NCBI GenBank assembly: GCA_947629565.1
Contig: CANREG010000006.1
Location: 1 to 63,992, forward strand
Length of the DNA stretch: 63,992 nucleotides
Reading direction: 5' to 3'
Origin: an uncultured Lachnospiraceae bacterium
GTDB taxonomy: Bacteria; Bacillota; Clostridia; Lachnospirales; Lachnospiraceae
Both the position numbers and the translations under genes were made by a program. Within the stretch, counting starts at the first letter, position 1; the number at the start of each line of letters is the position of its first letter. Positions 61,182 through 63,992 of this stretch are shown piece by piece. The notes beneath the pieces were generated by a model. The model saw only the letters and a program-made list of their open reading frames with translations, searched no databases and was not told the origin of the DNA.

Positions 61182-62546
61182 ATGCATATAGAACAACAAA
61201 ACGGCAGGAATTTGAAAAAGGATCGTTTCTTTTATAGATGTACGGTGGTTATATTGTCAGCAGTTTTGTTTTTCTCTGGCGGAAAACTTTCTGCTCAGGC
61301 AGCAACTGCTGTGGAAGAATATGGTGCGCTTAAGGTGGAAGGAACCAGGCTGACCAGCAAAAAGACCGGAGAGGCAGTGCAGCTTCGGGGCGTCAGTACC
61401 CATGGAATTAATTGGGATGTGGGGTATCCATATATTTCAAAGGAAGCATTTCAGACATTACGAGATAAGTATTCCGTGAGTGCTATAAGACTGGCAATGT
61501 ATACAACAGAATATTATGGATATTGTGATAAGGCGGGAGCTTCAGAATCTCAGAGTCAGGTGCAGTCAGTTTTAAAACAGCGCATTGATACCGGAGTGCA
61601 GGCGGCCACTGAGCTTGGAATGTATGTGATTATTGACTGGCATGTGTTAAATGACCAGACGCCTCTTAAATATAAAAACGAAGCAAAGCAGTTTTTTAAG
61701 GAAATATCTGAGAAATATGCATCCTATGATAATGTGCTGTATGAGATTTGTAATGAGCCTAACGGCGGAACCGGTTGGGAGGATATTAAGAAATATGCCA
61801 ACGAGGTTATTCCGGTTATCAGGGAAAATGACGGGGATGCCGTAATTATAGTGGGGACGCCTAACTGGTCTCAGGATGTGGACGAGGCGTCAAAGTCGCC
61901 CCTTGCTTATGATAATATTATGTACACGCTGCATTTTTATGCGGCTACCCATAAGGAATCCTATCGGGATAAGCTTCGGACGGCTCTGAATAACGGGCTT
62001 CCGGTTATGGTAACGGAGTATGGCGTATCAGAGGCCAGTGGCGCAGGCGCTATCAATACAGCCGAGGCAAAGAAATGGCTGGATCTTTTAGACCAAAACG
62101 GAATCAGTTATTTTGCATGGAGCTTAAGCAATAAAGCAGAGACGGCCTCTTTATTGAAAGCCGGTACAACGAAAAAAAGCGGCTGGGCAAAAGGGGATCT
62201 CTCTCCGGCGGGAAAATGGGTATTTAAGGAGTATAACGCCAGAAGCGGTAAGGCTTCAAATGAACCGGGGAAAGTTAGTAAGCTGAAGGCAAAGAATCTG
62301 AAGGGAAAGAAAGTTAAGGTTACTTTTAAGAAGCTTAGTAATGTTTCCGGATATGAGATTCAATATGCTTCCAACAGAAAATTTAAAAAATCATCTACTA
62401 AAAGAATGACGAAGACTTCCTGTATTCTTAAAAAGCTTAAAAAGGGCAAGAAATACTATATTCGGGTAAGGGCGTACCGGATTATCTCCGGACAGACCTA
62501 TTATGGGGATTACAGTTCTGTGCGCACGATAAAGATTAAAAAATAG
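61182..62546 (+). CDS. Secreted GH5 family glycoside hydrolase (endoglucanase-like) with C-terminal Fn3-like domain
   Basis: 454 aa. Signal peptide (about 18-41, ends LSAQA-ATA). The GH5 domain spans about 45-350: LRGVSTHGINWD, IRLAMYTTE, IIDWHV, the acid/base Glu in YEICNEPNGG near 194, TLHFYAATH, and the nucleophile Glu in VMVTEYGVSEASG near 285. A lysine-rich Fn3-like domain follows (about 362-454). The natural substrate may be cellulose, another beta-glucan or the cell's own polymer. Placed 22 bases after the LCP gene. Confidence 0.92.
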   Translation: MHIEQQNGRNLKKDRFFYRCTVVILSAVLFFSGGKLSAQAATAVEEYGALKVEGTRLTSKKTGEAVQLRGVSTHGINWDVGYPYISKEAFQTLRDKYSVSAIRLAMYTTEYYGYCDKAGASESQSQVQSVLKQRIDTGVQAATELGMYVIIDWHVLNDQTPLKYKNEAKQFFKEISEKYASYDNVLYEICNEPNGGTGWEDIKKYANEVIPVIRENDGDAVIIVGTPNWSQDVDEASKSPLAYDNIMYTLHFYAATHKESYRDKLRTALNNGLPVMVTEYGVSEASGAGAINTAEAKKWLDLLDQNGISYFAWSLSNKAETASLLKAGTTKKSGWAKGDLSPAGKWVFKEYNARSGKASNEPGKVSKLKAKNLKGKKVKVTFKKLSNVSGYEIQYASNRKFKKSSTKRMTKTSCILKKLKKGKKYYIRVRAYRIISGQTYYGDYSSVRTIKIKK

Positions 62547-62595
62547 ACGTTCAGGGTATGAAATGAAAAAGAAATAGAATAGGAGTGGAAAGATT

Positions 62596-63708
62596 GTGAA
62601 AAAGAGAAGTAAGGCGTCAAAGTATATTTTGGGTTTTGCATTTATCTTGTGTGGAATTTTACATACAGGCGGTTATGCTTATGCAACTACCACTGTACCG
62701 GCGCAACCGGCAGTTCCCGGCGCAGATGTGACAGTTAATGACCGGAATCAGAATGGCTGGGATGACAAAAAGACCAGTTATTTTGTAAATGGAGTCAAAG
62801 TTACCGGGATTTATAGCATTGAGGGAAAACTTTACTATTTTGATGAAACCGGCTCTCTGTACAAAAAGTTTGGCAAGCAGGATATCAAAGGAAAGACTTA
62901 TTATTTTGATGAGGATTATTCCTTAAAGACAGGGGCGGTACAGGTAAAAAATAAGGTCTATTATTTTCTTACGGAGACGGGAGAACTGTACGAGGGCGAG
63001 GAAGGCGTTCAGCAGGTAGAGGGAAAATATTATTGTTTTACGGAGGAAGGCGCAATCCAATCCGGCTGGTACCGCGACGATAAGAACAAGAGATACTATT
63101 TTGATAAACAAAGCTTTGCTGCGCTCACAGGATGGAATTATGTGGGGGAGTATAAATTCTATTTTAATAAAAAGGGCCAGCTTGTTCAGGATGTGAGAAA
63201 GAAGCTTACGAAAAAGCAAAAATCATCTTATTATATTAAGGTAAACAGAACGGCCAGTTGTGTCACGGTGTATGCCAAGGATGGCAATAAGGGATATACG
63301 ATTCCCGTGATTGCTTTTACCTGTTCAGCGGGAAAAGGAACTCCTACAGGAACCTTTAAGATTCGGGACAAGCTGCGCTGGCATGAATTGATGGGACCCT
63401 GCTGGGGGCAGTGGTGTGAACATCTGACGGATGATATCCTGTTCCATTCCGTATATTACAATGTAAAGAATGATAACCGTTCTTTAGATGTGAATGCGTA
63501 CAATAAGCTGGGAACCATGGCTTCCCATGGATGTGTCCGGTTACGGGCCGGAGACGCCAAATGGATATATGACAACTGTAAGATTGGCACACAGGTTTTG
63601 ATTTATAACAACAAGAAGAATCCGGGGCCTTTCGATAAGCCGGTAATCAAGAAAATAAGCAAGTCACAGAACTGGGATCCGACAGATCCGACGATTAAAA
63701 AGAAATAG
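62596..63708 (+). CDS. Secreted L,D-transpeptidase (YkuD) with CW-binding repeats
   Basis: 370 aa. Signal peptide (about 1-30, ends YAYA-TTT). Six or so Tyr/Gly-rich CW-binding-type repeats (about 45-195: GKLYYFDETGSLYKKFGKQ, GKTYYFDEDYSLKTG, KVYYF) precede the YkuD domain (about 205-350), with the catalytic SHGCVRLRAGDAKWIYDNC motif. It forms or alters 3-3 crosslinks in peptidoglycan, or anchors proteins. GTG start at 62596 behind AGGAGTGG. Confidence 0.92.
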   Translation: MKKRSKASKYILGFAFILCGILHTGGYAYATTTVPAQPAVPGADVTVNDRNQNGWDDKKTSYFVNGVKVTGIYSIEGKLYYFDETGSLYKKFGKQDIKGKTYYFDEDYSLKTGAVQVKNKVYYFLTETGELYEGEEGVQQVEGKYYCFTEEGAIQSGWYRDDKNKRYYFDKQSFAALTGWNYVGEYKFYFNKKGQLVQDVRKKLTKKQKSSYYIKVNRTASCVTVYAKDGNKGYTIPVIAFTCSAGKGTPTGTFKIRDKLRWHELMGPCWGQWCEHLTDDILFHSVYYNVKNDNRSLDVNAYNKLGTMASHGCVRLRAGDAKWIYDNCKIGTQVLIYNNKKNPGPFDKPVIKKISKSQNWDPTDPTIKKK

Positions 63709-63720
63709 ATGTATAAGAGA

Positions 63721-63757
63721 AAATCTCCGTCTGTAGAACAGGCGGAGATTTTTTTGT
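63721..63757 (+). terminator. Terminator after the L,D-transpeptidase
   Basis: ATCTCCGTCTGT pairs with ACAGGCGGAGAT (one wobble) around an AGA loop, followed by TTTTTTT. Confidence 0.93.
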
Positions 63758-63881
63758 CACTAGTGTCAAAACTTTTTCATATATTGCATAAGTTTGATAC
63801 CCGGTTCAAAATCCGGAAATCCGTGACACGAAAAGTTCAAAAAATATTTGTAATACAAACATATTTTAATGTAACACAAGT

Positions 63882-63910
63882 TTTACAACCGGCGTTGCCG
63901 GATTTATAAT
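63882..63910 (+). promoter_or_regulatory. Promoter of a gene beyond the window, with a GC-rich dyad in its spacer
   Basis: TTTACA (63882-63887), 17 bases, TATAAT (63905-63910). The spacer holds CCGGC-GTT-GCCGG (63889-63901). Confidence 0.6.
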
Positions 63911-63955
63911 ATAAATAACCGGAGAGGAAAGCGCTTTACAATCCGTCGAATTTTA

Positions 63956-63984
63956 TTGAATACCGAATCAGGTTGGGGTATAAT
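63956..63984 (+). promoter_or_regulatory. Second promoter near the window end
   Basis: TTGAAT (63956-63961), 17 bases, TATAAT (63979-63984). Tandem with the previous promoter. Confidence 0.6.
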
Positions 63985-63992
63985 GTGGGCAA

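Overview
The window looks like the chromosome of a low-to-mid GC Gram-positive bacterium of the Clostridia, most likely the family Lachnospiraceae. Signs are strong AGGAGG-type ribosome binding sites with some TTG and GTG starts, sigma-A promoters, a dgt-dnaG-rpoD-trmK-nif3 gene order, secreted proteins with CW-binding repeats, a GH25 lysozyme, and teichoic-acid-like polymer genes. The species cannot be named from sequence alone.

Layout. (1) 1-15,000, housekeeping: pcrA, a small acidic membrane protein, a GT2 glycosyltransferase, seven tRNA genes, an AT-rich Rpn/PD-(D/E)XK-type gene, then dgt, dnaG, rpoD, trmK, a Nif3-like gene and a TGS-nucleoside kinase. A ~532-bp giant imperfect palindrome occurs twice, in opposite orientation, at 3932-4463 and 14345-14875. 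(2) 15,000-22,450: an unknown gene, RNase P RNA on the minus strand, an AP2-like protein, a 3D-domain protein, threonine synthase, and queD-queE-folE-queC for preQ0/queuosine. (3) 22,450-26,630: a structured leader, then cysD, a cysN-cysC fusion and a sulfotransferase. Together these make and use PAPS. (4) 26,700-63,700, mostly the cell envelope: lipid kinase, glmM, lysozyme, a polyprenyl-phosphate sugar transferase, three TagF/TarL-like polyol-phosphate transferases, an ABC exporter, tarI-tarJ, ugd, rmlA-B-D-C, a MerR-methyltransferase fusion, two divergent beta-helix proteins, a GT-C-like membrane protein, GT2 enzymes, an FrhB-like/pyruvyltransferase pair, a Wzx flippase, glmS, an LCP ligase, a GH5 hydrolase and an L,D-transpeptidase.

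How the genes may work together. GlmS and GlmM feed UDP-GlcNAc. RmlABCD makes dTDP-rhamnose, Ugd makes UDP-glucuronate and TarIJ makes CDP-ribitol. The glycosyltransferases and polyol-phosphate transferases would build one or two anionic surface polymers, exported by the ABC transporter and/or Wzx and attached to the wall by LCP. PAPS synthesis next to a sulfotransferase suggests that a surface glycan or lipid is sulfated (inference).

Most unusual points: the twin palindromes, whose outer stems differ in sequence between copies but still pair within each copy; the unassigned RNA-like leader before cysD; the sulfation module; and a perfect dyad inside a 19-bp promoter spacer before rmlA, close to a MerR-type gene.
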